Source: Alphaproteobacteria bacterium
Lineage (GTDB): Bacteria > Pseudomonadota > Alphaproteobacteria > Reyranellales > Reyranellaceae
Direction of reading: 5' to 3'
Assembly: GCA_019235415.1 (NCBI GenBank)
Contig: JAFAKN010000358.1
Location: forward strand, 1-32,078
Length of the DNA stretch: 32,078 nt
Below are positions 1 through 8,125 of this stretch, one piece after another. A program made the translations under genes and the position numbers. The notes under the pieces were generated by a model. It was not told where the DNA came from. It saw only the letters and a program-made list of their open reading frames with translations, and made no database searches. Position 1 is the stretch's first letter. Every line of letters starts with the position of its first letter.

Positions 1-1805
1 CCGCCGGTATAGGTGTTGACGCCGCTCAGCGTTTGCGTGCCGCCCAGGATCGTGACGCTGCCGCCAGTGCCTGGATAGGTGATGCTGACGCCCGGGCCCG
101 GATACGAGCCGTTGTCGGCGCTGGTGCCGGGGAAGGTGCCGCTGGCGTTGGTGATGGTGAGGTTCTGGCTGCCGAGGAAGACCTGGCCCGAGCCCGTCAG
201 CGCCTGGATGCTCTCGGCCTGCCAGGCGCGCGTGATGTCGAACACGCCGTTGTTGAGGACGCCCGAAGAGGACGCGATGCTGCCCGGGCCGGAGACCAGC
301 AGCTGGCCGCCGGCAGCGATGGTGGTCGGCCCGGTATAGGAGTTGGTGGCGCTGAGCTGCAGCGCGCCGCCGCTGCTGACGGTCACGCCACCGGGACCCG
401 AGACGACACCGGCAAGGCCGATCGGCACGTTGGTGCCGCTGATGATCAACGGGCCGTTGGCCGTCGTGGCAAGACTGGCGTCGGTGACGAAGAACGGCGT
501 GTAGCCGATCGCGTTGTCGTTCAGGTCGAACATCACCGAGTTCTGCAGGTAGAACCACAGCCCGCTGCGAATGCAGGTGTTTGCCGTACTGCACGTAGCG
601 TCGGGTGGGTAGAGGCCCGCGTTGTACGTGCCGCTTGCCGGCGGAGGATTGCTCGACGCGTTCGTGAGAATGGCGGTCGTGGTGGGCAATCCCGCCACCG
701 GCGCACCACCGGCCAAGCCTGTCATCGCGATTTGCACGCCCGCATTGATGGTGGTGCCATCGGAAACGCTTGTGTTGCTGTACGACTGAGACACCAGGAG
801 GGACGCGCCGGTGTCCAGGAGCGTCGGCACTCCTGGTGGCACCACCGGCACAGGTTGCCCGCCGGGGGGCGTAAGCGTGGTCGTGAAAAAGGAGCCGAAC
901 CCCCTTGAGCCGTTGTTGCCCGTGTTCGGGCCGGTGACTCCGCCGTTTGCGATGTAAGGGTTATAGAAGTTCTTACTGGATAGGGTGGTATTGGTCGCCG
1001 CGGCCGTCGGCACGACGCCGGCCAGGCCCGTGTTGCCGGGCGCGCCGATCGGCGCAAACTGCCCGAGCATCTGCGGCGTCAATCCGACCGTCACGCAAGG
1101 ACTGCAGGGCGTGATGCTCTGGCCGCCTACGGACAGCGTGATGCCGTTCGGCTGCTGCGGCAGTACGGTGGACGAGTTGGGAGTGGTCCAGCCGTTGGCC
1201 GCGACGACGTAGCCTTGGGTGACGCCCGAGACCATCGTCTGCCCGAGAATCCCGCCAGGAGCCGACAGTCCCTGCGGAGGATTAGTATTGCTCTTCGGGC
1301 TCCAGCTGGCGAAGTTGCCCGCACCGAATACGCCCCAATAGGTCGTGCCGTTGAAGTTGTTCTCGAAACCAGACTGATTGGCTTTGACGTCATAGACTGC
1401 ATTCGCGACGTAGCCTGGACCGGTACTTGGGGTGAGCGTGACGCCGCCCTGGAAGCCAAGCGACTGAAGCTGGACCAGATTGCCGGTGACCACGCCGAGC
1501 GCACCATTGGGGCCGTATTGATAGGTTACGCCGGTGCCACTGGGGCCGAAGGGAGACGGGGGACCAGGCTTATCGACCTTGTAATTGAATAGCGCGGATC
1601 CGGTGTCGAACAAGTAACGCCTCGACGCGCCACCATTGATGCTGACGTTGATGCCCAATTGGTATGGGGTGGTGCTCCCCTGGGCCTGGGTCACGAGGCT
1701 AAGCGGAATATCCACCGGCGAGGGAGCCTGTGCGCTCGCCTCCGACGTCATGGCGGAGCCGAGCAGGAGCCCGGCGATAGTCGTTCGCAACCCTGTTGAT
1801 CCCAT
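1..1805 (-). CDS. Autotransporter-type surface protein with pepsin-like aspartyl protease passenger (3' end cut by window)
   Basis: The reading frame is open from ATG at 1805 (SD-like GGGGGAG about 6 bases upstream) to the window edge: 601 codons, no stop. Residues 1-26 form a signal peptide ending SEASA-QA. Two Asp-Thr-Gly motifs follow, FDTGS at about D67 and LLDTGASLL at about D331; the second closely resembles the second active-site motif of pepsin (A1) proteases. Near residues 416-441 the segment FYLQNSVMFDLNDNAIGY matches the way the pepsin C-lobe ends. From about residue 465, glycine/serine-rich beta-strand repeats with NSYTGPTTI, and again NTYTGG at the edge, match the autotransporter-associated (PATR-type) repeat. 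A C-terminal beta-barrel would be expected beyond the window but is not seen. Inference: a secreted, surface-anchored aspartyl protease or protease-fold adhesin. It is similar in design to the protein at 2649-6092. Confidence 0.8.
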   Translation of the reverse strand, partial: MGSTGLRTTIAGLLLGSAMTSEASAQAPSPVDIPLSLVTQAQGSTTPYQLGINVSINGGASRRYLFDTGSALFNYKVDKPGPPSPFGPSGTGVTYQYGPNGALGVVTGNLVQLQSLGFQGGVTLTPSTGPGYVANAVYDVKANQSGFENNFNGTTYWGVFGAGNFASWSPKSNTNPPQGLSAPGGILGQTMVSGVTQGYVVAANGWTTPNSSTVLPQQPNGITLSVGGQSITPCSPCVTVGLTPQMLGQFAPIGAPGNTGLAGVVPTAAATNTTLSSKNFYNPYIANGGVTGPNTGNNGSRGFGSFFTTTLTPPGGQPVPVVPPGVPTLLDTGASLLVSQSYSNTSVSDGTTINAGVQIAMTGLAGGAPVAGLPTTTAILTNASSNPPPASGTYNAGLYPPDATCSTANTCIRSGLWFYLQNSVMFDLNDNAIGYTPFFVTDASLATTANGPLIISGTNVPIGLAGVVSGPGGVTVSSGGALQLSATNSYTGPTTIAAGGQLLVSGPGSIASSSGVLNNGVFDITRAWQAESIQALTGSGQVFLGSQNLTITNASGTFPGTSADNGSYPGPGVSITYPGTGGSVTILGGTQTLSGVNTYTG

Positions 1806-1820
1806 CGATCTCCCCCACCC

Positions 1821-1866
1821 CCCAGGGGTGCCAATGCCGGCTGCTGCGAGCCTCGGCACCCCTGGG
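1821..1866 (-). promoter_or_regulatory. Perfect 12-bp inverted repeat in the 5' leader of the first autotransporter
   Basis: CCCAGGGGTGCC (1821-1832) is repeated inverted as GGCACCCCTGGG (1855-1866) around a 22-base loop. In the minus-strand mRNA the stem ends 15 bases before the start codon at 1805 and directly abuts the G-rich Shine-Dalgarno region. It could act as a translational control hairpin or an operator. There is no T-run, so it is not an intrinsic terminator. Confidence 0.5.
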
Positions 1867-1895
1867 CGGCCATCCCGTCTTTGACCCCCAAATCA

Positions 1896-1914
1896 GCTCC
1901 TTTCCCGAAGGAGC
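1896..1914. promoter_or_regulatory. Short inverted repeat in the same leader region
   Basis: GCTCCTT (1896-1902) and AAGGAGC (1908-1914) are perfect 7-bp arms around a 5-base loop. It lies about 90 bases upstream of the autotransporter start at 1805. It may be an operator half of the divergent control region or a second leader hairpin. No tract typical of a terminator follows on either strand. Confidence 0.35.
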
Positions 1915-1993
1915 ACTTCACGAGCGTCGATTCGGACAATTCGCACCCGCGCCGCAAATCTACGTCAGCCGATCTTCCCTTCAATAGTGAAGG

Positions 1994-2008
1994 TGCCCAA
2001 AATGGGCA
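1994..2008. promoter_or_regulatory. Candidate operator palindrome between regulator and autotransporter
   Basis: TGCCCA-AAA-TGGGCA is a perfect 6-bp-arm palindrome. It is 36 bases upstream of the regulator start at 2045 and 188 bases upstream of the divergent autotransporter start at 1805. A weak -10-like AATAAT for the plus strand lies at 2022-2027, so the palindrome would cover the -35 position. Autoregulation by the 2045-2635 product is an inference. Confidence 0.4.
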
Positions 2009-2044
2009 GAGAGACCCGTGCAATAATGCTGAGGGCTGGGGGAA

Positions 2045-2635
2045 ATGACCAAACGCTCCAACGGAGCCGAGGGCACAGGCGCGCCGGATCCAGCGGGACC
2101 GCCCGGCCGCCGGGCGACTGCCGTCGCCACAGGCGGACGCATGATGCTGGTAGAGACTTCCGCAACGTCGCGGGTGTTCATTTACATGCTTGGGAAGTTC
2201 CTGCAACGAATGGAGCAGGAGCGCCGGGATTTGTATTTCGGAGACCTCGACCTTGCGCGCGTGATGGAGGTGGTCAGCTTGGCTAGCGTAGAACCCGGCA
2301 TGCGGGATGCGGCCTTCCGCGAGAAACACTCGAGCCTAGCCTCCATCGTGGGAATCGACGGCCAGCGCGCCACCAACGCAACGTCGATTGCAAACGCCAC
2401 CGGGATCCCGCGCGAGACGATCCGGCGCAAGCTGAAGCAGCTGCAAAGTTTGGGGGTTATTATCGAAAAGGAACCGGCGCGCTATGTCGTGCAGCCCGGC
2501 ATCCTGCAGCAGCCCGAGCGCCAAGAGGCCTTTGCCCGCGGAATCCGGGCGACCGTCGCCTTCATGAACGAGTGCCTCGAGCAGGGCGTCGTGCGCTGGG
2601 TTCCCAAGCCGGTGGACGGAGGCCAAGAGGGCTGA
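2045..2635 (+). CDS. Winged-helix DNA-binding transcriptional regulator
   Basis: A 196-residue protein. Residues about 1-33 are polar, proline/glycine-rich and probably disordered; translation could alternatively begin at the Met pair at residues 33-34. The central part, about residues 118-150, contains NATSIANATGIPRETIRRKL followed by a turn and a LGVIIEKE segment. This is a clear helix-turn-helix plus wing, as in MarR/IclR/Crp-type winged helices, but I cannot place the family. The ATG at 2045 follows a GGGGGA Shine-Dalgarno. It is the only plus-strand gene here. It is divergent from the first autotransporter and convergent with the second, whose stop lies 13 bases beyond its own. Inference: it controls one or both neighbouring autotransporters. 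Confidence 0.75.
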   Translation: MTKRSNGAEGTGAPDPAGPPGRRATAVATGGRMMLVETSATSRVFIYMLGKFLQRMEQERRDLYFGDLDLARVMEVVSLASVEPGMRDAAFREKHSSLASIVGIDGQRATNATSIANATGIPRETIRRKLKQLQSLGVIIEKEPARYVVQPGILQQPERQEAFARGIRATVAFMNECLEQGVVRWVPKPVDGGQEG

Positions 2636-2648
2636 GCCCGAGCCGGCG

Positions 2649-5600
2649 TCACCAGCTGACGCGGACGCCGGCGGTGAAGGCGTGGCTGGAATCCTGGCCC
2701 GCGATGTTGCCTTCGTAGCGGGCGTAGATCGAGGCCGAGTCGGCCACTGCCGTGCTGGCGGTGAAGCCGACCACCGCCCCATCTCGGGTCGGGCTCACCC
2801 CATAGGTCGTGAACGGCGAGGCGGGCGCGCCCACGAACGACACCGACACCGGCCGCGTCGTGTCGGCATACTCGTGGCTCCAGCCCAGCCGCAGCTGGGC
2901 CAAAAGCTTGTCCCGCCAACCCATGTTCATCGCCCCGCCGAGCTGCGCCCCCACCACCGTGCGCAGCGAGTTGGTCGTCTGCCCCGCAACGTTGAGGTTG
3001 AGCGACTGCGCGCCCGATTCGGTGAACGCGCCCTGCGTGCCGGTGTAGCCCTGCAGCCGCGCGAACGGCGTGATGAACGCCTCGGCGTTGGTGCCGAGGT
3101 CGAAGCGATATCCCGACTCGAGCTGGCCGTACGCCTGGTTGGCGCCCGCCTGGCCCACCGCCGTGCGGCCAGCCATGCCCGGGATGTTGATGCTGCGGTT
3201 GAGCTGGTTGCCCGAGTAGGCGTAGCCCACGATGCCGTCGAGATAGATCGGACCCTGCAGCCAGCTGCCGTAGAGGCCGACGTCGACGGTGTTGCTAAAG
3301 CCCTGGCCCGAGAAGCCCGACACCCACTGCGAGCCCGTCGTGTAGCCCAAGGTCACGCCGGCCAGGAAGTTGTCGGTGAAGCGCCGGTCGAGGCCGCCCG
3401 CGAAGCCGGCCACGTTGTAGGTCACGCCGCCCAGACTCGAGCCGGAGCCCACCATGCCCAGACCGCCGAGGCCGCCGCCCCAGGCGCCCCACTTGGCCGG
3501 CTCGGTCGTGTCGCACGCCACGTCGCAGGCTTCCGCCAGCGCCACCTTCTTGCTGGTGCGGTTGCTGCCGCCCGCCATGTCGGAGAAGTTGCTCATGAAC
3601 AGCTGCGCGGTCTGCACCATCGAGTTGGAGAAGCCCGAGTAGTTCATGCCCGAGAGCGAGGTCAGGATGGCCGGCACCTGGCTCGGGTTGCTACTGGCGA
3701 GGTTGCCCAGCACCTGGGCGTAGTCGCCGCTCGCCTGCAGCACCGAGCCGTCGAGAGCGCCACCGACCGCCGCCTGCACCGGGTTCTGTGCTACCGCCAA
3801 AAAGCCGCCGATGGTCATCGTCAGGTAGGCGTTGTTGGCGTCGTAGGAGAGCGAGGGCAGCAGGAACTGACTGCCCGACGACGACACCGACCCGAAGCCG
3901 CCGCTCAGCCCGCCTGAGCTCAGGATGGTATAGGTGGTACGCGGCGCGTAGACGCCCGTGGCCGGCGAGACCGCCACCGTGCCGCCCTGGATCGTGGCGG
4001 GGCCGCTGACGGCGACGGTGTCGGTCTGCCCTGCGTTGTTGATCTGGACCAGGTAGCTGGTGCCCGAGCCGAGGGCAGCGCTGCCCACTACGGTGATGGT
4101 GCCGATCGAGTTGCCGGGCGAGAGGATGCCGTTGTTCGCCAGGCTGCCGACGATCGTCGGGTTGCCGCCGAGGAAGCCGCTGTTGAACAAGCTGCCGACG
4201 AACGTGCCGTTGCTGTTCAGCACGCCGCTGTTGGCAAAGCTGCCGATGAATACGCCGTTGCCGGTCAGGGAGCCGCTGTTGGCGATCGCGCCCTGGATCA
4301 AACCGTTGTTGGCCAGCAGACCGCTGTTCAGCACGTTGCCCACGACCGTGCCGTTGTTGAACAGCGAGCCGAAGTTGAACACGTTGCCCGACAGCAGGCC
4401 GTTGTTGGTCAGCGTCCCCTGGTTCACCAGCGTCCCGCCAGCCGCCGCCTGGAACGTGCCGCTGTTGGTCACCGTGCCGATGTTGGTGAGACTGCCGACG
4501 ATCGCGCCGGTATTGGTCAATGTGCCCGCGTTGAGCAAGCTCGCGGTCATCAGCCCGTTGTTGGCGAGCGTTGCCTGGCTCGCGATCTGGACGTTCGACG
4601 CCGCCAAGCTGGAGTTGATCGTCGCCGTCGCGCCCGGCTGCACCAGGAAGGTGCCGCCCCCCATGTCGATGGCGCCGTTGAAGAACAGGCTGCCGCTGGC
4701 GACGGTCAGGCTGTTGCCGAGCCCGTAGATCGGCCCCGAGAAGCTGCCGCTGCCGGTCTGCTGCAGCTGGGTGTCGCCCAGCAGGAAGGTCGAGTACGTG
4801 CTACTGAAACCGCTGGGAAGGCCGATCGCCCCCTGCATCGCGACCAGCGGCGTCGTCATGGAACCAGGATTGGGATCGGTGGCGGTCGGGGCCGCCGCCT
4901 GATAGCCGACCCAGCCGCCGACGGGATCGTAGAAGTAATTGAACCCGATGTAGAAGGCGTTGCCGCTGTTCAACGACATCGGCGTTGCGAGGGTGTTGCC
5001 GGTCTCCGGTGCGCGCAGGTTGACGTAGGCCGGCGTCACGCCGAGCGTTCCCCCGACGCTGAAGTTGTATCCATTGACGATATTTGCCGGCAGACCCGGG
5101 ATCAGGGATACCCCAATGTTCGTGGTCGCCGTGGCGCAGGTTCCCGCCGGCGCTGGACAAGTCGTCGTACTAGGAATGGATCCCGGGGGCGTGATGATCA
5201 TGTAGGCGATCCCGGTATCGGGCGTGAAGCCCGCGATGCCGGACGGATAGCCGGGCGTGCTGATGCTGACGTTCGGCTTGTTCCACACATTGCCCGGTAT
5301 GATGGTGTTGGGCGTGAGCTTGACAATGGCGAAGCCGGAGGTCTGCGCCGACGTGAGCCCCAACGTCACACCCGCGCTGTTGATGGCGTACCCGGGATGC
5401 ATGTTTGTGACGGGTACGCCGTTGATCGCGGTGATGTTGAGGAAGGCGTTCATCGCCGTGGTGGGCTGCGTGTAGCCGGCATTGCCGCCGCGATCGAAGC
5501 CGATGCCCATGTAGGCCTGGCAGTTGGCGCCGGTGCTTGCATTGCAGCTGTCGTTCACGGCCAGCACCTGCACGTTGCTGGTCACGGTATTGCCGTTGTT

Positions 5601-6092
5601 GCCCGTGATCGTCACTCCCGGGACCTGGTAGAAGGTTCCGGGGATACCGACAATGCTGCTGGTATAGGTAAACTTTCCCGGTCCCAGATTCTGCAGGCCT
5701 GCGGTGTTCAGCAGCGCCGCCGATACCCAAATGCCCGTAGAACCGGTGTCCATGACTGCGCTCACCGGCACGCTGCTACCCGGCATGGTGACGTTGAGGG
5801 TAGGAAACGAACCTGGGGTCGCAGGCGGCGTCAACGCATTGAAGAAGGACAATGTCGCCGACTGGCTGTAGCTGCTGTACATGTTCCACGATTGCGCCAC
5901 GGCTGGCGGCGAGCCAGCAGAAAGCGCGATGGCACCGGCCGCGCCAAGCAACGCCCGACCGAGTATTTGCCCTCGGCCGTCGCGCTTTCCTGTTCGACGA
6001 TGGCGCTGGAACGAGCGCGAAGGCGTAACACCGCGAGCCCCGGCCGCAATCAATGCCGGTGCGCTGGCAGCCGACAGCAGGCCGGCCCTCAT
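2649..6092 (-). CDS. Autotransporter with pepsin-like aspartyl protease passenger and C-terminal beta-barrel
   Basis: The ATG at 6092 gives 1147 residues; the same frame also opens at a GTG at 6131. The N-terminus is unusual: a hydrophobic stretch, a strongly basic segment (RSFQRHRRTGKRDGRG), then a second hydrophobic segment ending PPAVA-QSW, probably the signal cleavage site. VMDTGSTGIWV at D115 is a near-perfect pepsin-family first active-site motif. A second DTG, in FTPDTGIAYMI, lies at about D292, and the C-lobe ends with FYIGFNYFYDPVGGWVGY. Residues about 510-680 are short Asn-Gly repeats typical of a beta-helix stalk. The last 270-280 residues, from WGAWGGGLGG, form an autotransporter barrel ending in the aromatic residue of GVRVSW. 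Inference: a type Va secreted, outer-membrane-anchored aspartyl protease. Activity is unproven because the second DTG context is less canonical than in the neighbour at 1-1805. Confidence 0.85.
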   Translation of the reverse strand: MRAGLLSAASAPALIAAGARGVTPSRSFQRHRRTGKRDGRGQILGRALLGAAGAIALSAGSPPAVAQSWNMYSSYSQSATLSFFNALTPPATPGSFPTLNVTMPGSSVPVSAVMDTGSTGIWVSAALLNTAGLQNLGPGKFTYTSSIVGIPGTFYQVPGVTITGNNGNTVTSNVQVLAVNDSCNASTGANCQAYMGIGFDRGGNAGYTQPTTAMNAFLNITAINGVPVTNMHPGYAINSAGVTLGLTSAQTSGFAIVKLTPNTIIPGNVWNKPNVSISTPGYPSGIAGFTPDTGIAYMIITPPGSIPSTTTCPAPAGTCATATTNIGVSLIPGLPANIVNGYNFSVGGTLGVTPAYVNLRAPETGNTLATPMSLNSGNAFYIGFNYFYDPVGGWVGYQAAAPTATDPNPGSMTTPLVAMQGAIGLPSGFSSTYSTFLLGDTQLQQTGSGSFSGPIYGLGNSLTVASGSLFFNGAIDMGGGTFLVQPGATATINSSLAASNVQIASQATLANNGLMTASLLNAGTLTNTGAIVGSLTNIGTVTNSGTFQAAAGGTLVNQGTLTNNGLLSGNVFNFGSLFNNGTVVGNVLNSGLLANNGLIQGAIANSGSLTGNGVFIGSFANSGVLNSNGTFVGSLFNSGFLGGNPTIVGSLANNGILSPGNSIGTITVVGSAALGSGTSYLVQINNAGQTDTVAVSGPATIQGGTVAVSPATGVYAPRTTYTILSSGGLSGGFGSVSSSGSQFLLPSLSYDANNAYLTMTIGGFLAVAQNPVQAAVGGALDGSVLQASGDYAQVLGNLASSNPSQVPAILTSLSGMNYSGFSNSMVQTAQLFMSNFSDMAGGSNRTSKKVALAEACDVACDTTEPAKWGAWGGGLGGLGMVGSGSSLGGVTYNVAGFAGGLDRRFTDNFLAGVTLGYTTGSQWVSGFSGQGFSNTVDVGLYGSWLQGPIYLDGIVGYAYSGNQLNRSINIPGMAGRTAVGQAGANQAYGQLESGYRFDLGTNAEAFITPFARLQGYTGTQGAFTESGAQSLNLNVAGQTTNSLRTVVGAQLGGAMNMGWRDKLLAQLRLGWSHEYADTTRPVSVSFVGAPASPFTTYGVSPTRDGAVVGFTASTAVADSASIYARYEGNIAGQDSSHAFTAGVRVSW
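4110..4570 (-). repeat. Degenerate short repeats coding the Asn-Gly-rich passenger stalk
   Basis: About a dozen imperfect units in the minus-strand protein follow patterns such as NNGTVVGNVLNSG and NNGLIQGAIANSG. At DNA level the core ccgttgttg/ccgctgttg recurs every 24-36 bases. Such repeats build a beta-helix stem between the protease-like head and the barrel. Unit number could vary between strains by slippage or recombination. Confidence 0.6.
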
Positions 6093-6254
6093 GTTCCGGA
6101 TCAAGGTTTCCCCCGTGAAGCCGCACACCACCAGCTACGGCTACCACTCTCCCCGGTGCCGCAACTGCCAAGCACTGTGAACTACTTGCGATTGGGCTGC
6201 AATCAAATTTGACGGCGCATGCAGCGCTTGTCGCCGTCGAATGCGCCGCGGAAA

Positions 6255-6283
6255 CCACAGGCTGCCTGAGTGGCAGCCTGTGG
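6255..6283 (-). terminator. Strong stem-loop after the SnoaL-like gene, probable terminator
   Basis: CCACAGGCTGCC (6255-6266) and GGCAGCCTGTGG (6272-6283) are perfect 12-bp arms around the loop TGAGT. The stem starts 10 bases after the stop of the minus gene ending at 6294. Only three T residues follow on the minus strand, so it may be a weak intrinsic terminator or an mRNA-stabilising hairpin. It separates that gene from the autotransporter starting near 6092. Confidence 0.55.
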
Positions 6284-6293
6284 ATCGCCGCAG

Positions 6294-6692
6294 TCAGCCG
6301 GGCATTTTGTCGATGAAGCCCGTGACCGACGCCAGGCGCCCATCCGGTGCCAGCGCGCAGAAGTCGACGCCCTCGACGACGGACGGGCCATCGGCCGGGC
6401 CGAGCGACCACGAGAAGCGCACGGCGTCGTTGTGATGGTCGATCTTGGAAATGCGCTTCAGCACGAAGCCCGGGAACTTCGTCTGCACGCCCGCCAGCAT
6501 GGCGTCGAGTGCGGCATGGCCGTCGCTTGTCATGACGGGATCGCGATAGCAGCCGCGCTCGACCCAGGTGCGCGCGATGGCGGAGCGGCGGCGTCCCGGA
6601 TCCGTCTCGTTCCAGGTCGCGACATAGGCCTCGATGGTAGCGTCGACGCCATCGGGCTCGACCGCGGTGGCTGTAGCAGTGGCGGTGGACAT
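6294..6692 (-). CDS. NTF2/SnoaL-like small alpha+beta-barrel protein
   Basis: A 132-residue protein. The start is fixed by an AAGGAGGT Shine-Dalgarno 4 bases before the ATG at 6692. After a Thr/Ala-rich N-terminus (MSTATATATA), the sequence has the layout of SnoaL-like/NTF2-superfamily proteins: an N-terminal helix with YVATWNETDP, a middle WVERGCYRDP-MTSDGH segment, and later strands with RFSWSLG and GVDFCALAPDGRL. These are cone-shaped barrels used by small enzymes such as isomerases or by ligand-binding proteins, so the substrate cannot be deduced. It lies 97 bases downstream of the kinase gene on the same strand and may be cotranscribed; a strong hairpin follows it. Confidence 0.7.
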   Translation of the reverse strand: MSTATATATAVEPDGVDATIEAYVATWNETDPGRRRSAIARTWVERGCYRDPVMTSDGHAALDAMLAGVQTKFPGFVLKRISKIDHHNDAVRFSWSLGPADGPSVVEGVDFCALAPDGRLASVTGFIDKMPG

Positions 6693-6789
6693 GAGTACCT
6701 CCTTCGGGTGGTTGGTCCGCCGTGGAGGTAAGCGCGAGCCGGCACGCGAAGCGATTGCCTCGGAGGTAATCAGGCCGACGCCGGCACCC

Positions 6790-8097
6790 TTACGTCTTGC
6801 GTTGGCGCAGGAAGGCCGCCTGCTCGGCCGGCGACGACAGCGTCTCGGCGAGACCTTGCCACAGGGCGTCGGCATTCGAAGCGCTGCTCGCGACCTGCCG
6901 CACCAGATGGCCCGCCACCGGCCCGACGAACGAGCTGAGAGCCGCTTGCGCTTGCGCCAATTCCTGATCGCTCGGCCGAGATTGGACGACCGCAGGCGCG
7001 CCACGCCGCAACAATGGCGCGACCTCGCGCCAGAACCAGTCGCGCTCCTCACCTTCGCGCAGCGAGCGGGCGAGCTCGGCGCACAGCTCGTCGGCAGAGC
7101 GGCTGCGATTGGCTGCGTCGCGCACCAGCATGGGCGCGATCGGGCCGATGTAGGGCCTGAGACTCGCCTCGACTTGCCGCAGCGAGTCGGAATCGAAGCG
7201 CGCCATGCCGGAGGACACCGCGGTTGCCGCCGTCATCTGCCGCGGCTGCACGCGCGTGTCATCGCCCTTGTCGTCGTCGAGTGCCTGCCGCAGTGCCGCC
7301 GCCATGTCGATGGCGGTGGCGAAGCGGTCCGTCCGCGCCTTGGCGGTGGCCCGCTCCAGCACGCCCTGCAGCCGCGGCGCCGCCAACCGCACCTCGGCCG
7401 GCAACGAGGCCAGCCCCACGTTCTGGATGCGATGGCTGAGCTCGGTGACGGTGCGGCCGGTAAAAGCCCGCTGCCCGGCCACCATCTCGAACAGCATGGC
7501 GCCGACGCCGAAGAGGTCGGCGCGGCCATCGACCGGCTCGCCGCGGCATTGCTCCGGCGACATGTAGGCCGGCGTGCCGGCCGTGGCCTGGGCGGTCGTC
7601 GTCTCGGTGCCGGCGATGCGCGACACGCCGAAGTCGCTCACCTTCGCCTGCCCGTCCCTGGTGACGAGGATGTTGGCGGGCTTGATGTCCTGATGGACGA
7701 CGCCATGGCCGTGCGCCAGCTGCAGGGCATCGAGGACCTGCAGGATGAGCCCGACGGCGTCCGGTACCGCCATGACCAGGGCTTGGTCGAGCAGCTGGCG
7801 CAGGCTCGTGCCGTCGACGAACTCCATGGCGAGGAACGGCTCGTCCTCGTGCAGCGCGAAGTCGTAGATCGTCACGACGTTGGGATGCATGCAGCGCGCC
7901 GCCGCCTCGGCCTCGCGGCGAAACCGCCTGATGTAGAAGTCGGCGTCGGACCGGCTCATCAGCCGGGTCGAGATCAGCTTGATGGCGACGGTGCGACGGA
8001 TCGCCGGATCGTTCGCTTTGAAGACACGCCCCATGGCGCCGGTGCCGACCAGCGCCTCGACCTCATAGCGGCCGATGGTGGCGGGCAGCGGCTCCAT
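6790..8097 (-). CDS. Hanks-type serine/threonine protein kinase with C-terminal tandem repeat module
   Basis: A 435-residue soluble protein with no membrane segment. The kinase domain occupies about residues 9-275: glycine-rich loop VGTGAMGRVF, catalytic Lys in VAIK (K40), HQDIKPAN catalytic loop (D137, N142), DFG at 155-157 and an activation segment ending AYMSPEQ. Gln replaces Arg in the usual HRD, making it a non-RD kinase that may not need activation-loop phosphorylation. After residue 300 two related segments of about 55 residues follow, one containing LRPYIGPIAPMLVRDAA and the other LSSFVGPVAGHLVRQVA. This looks like a small helical C-terminal repeat module that I do not recognise by name. 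The gene starts 28 bases after the stop of the Tll0287/HAMP sensor gene, suggesting one operon in which the sensor could inform the kinase. No good Shine-Dalgarno precedes the ATG. Confidence 0.9.
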   Translation of the reverse strand: MEPLPATIGRYEVEALVGTGAMGRVFKANDPAIRRTVAIKLISTRLMSRSDADFYIRRFRREAEAAARCMHPNVVTIYDFALHEDEPFLAMEFVDGTSLRQLLDQALVMAVPDAVGLILQVLDALQLAHGHGVVHQDIKPANILVTRDGQAKVSDFGVSRIAGTETTTAQATAGTPAYMSPEQCRGEPVDGRADLFGVGAMLFEMVAGQRAFTGRTVTELSHRIQNVGLASLPAEVRLAAPRLQGVLERATAKARTDRFATAIDMAAALRQALDDDKGDDTRVQPRQMTAATAVSSGMARFDSDSLRQVEASLRPYIGPIAPMLVRDAANRSRSADELCAELARSLREGEERDWFWREVAPLLRRGAPAVVQSRPSDQELAQAQAALSSFVGPVAGHLVRQVASSASNADALWQGLAETLSSPAEQAAFLRQRKT

Positions 8098-8125
8098 CGT
8101 CAGGGAACGCTTCGACGAACGCGCA

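Noticed and set aside
2682-3917. Long plus-strand frame opposite the autotransporter barrel
   Set aside because: Arg/His/Ala-rich composition with no recognisable motif; it is the complement of a well-supported coding region in very GC-rich DNA.
4060-4728. 222-codon plus-strand Pro/Leu-rich frame opposite the repeat stalk
   Set aside because: It is the complement of the Asn-Gly repeats, and its periodicity is inherited from them.
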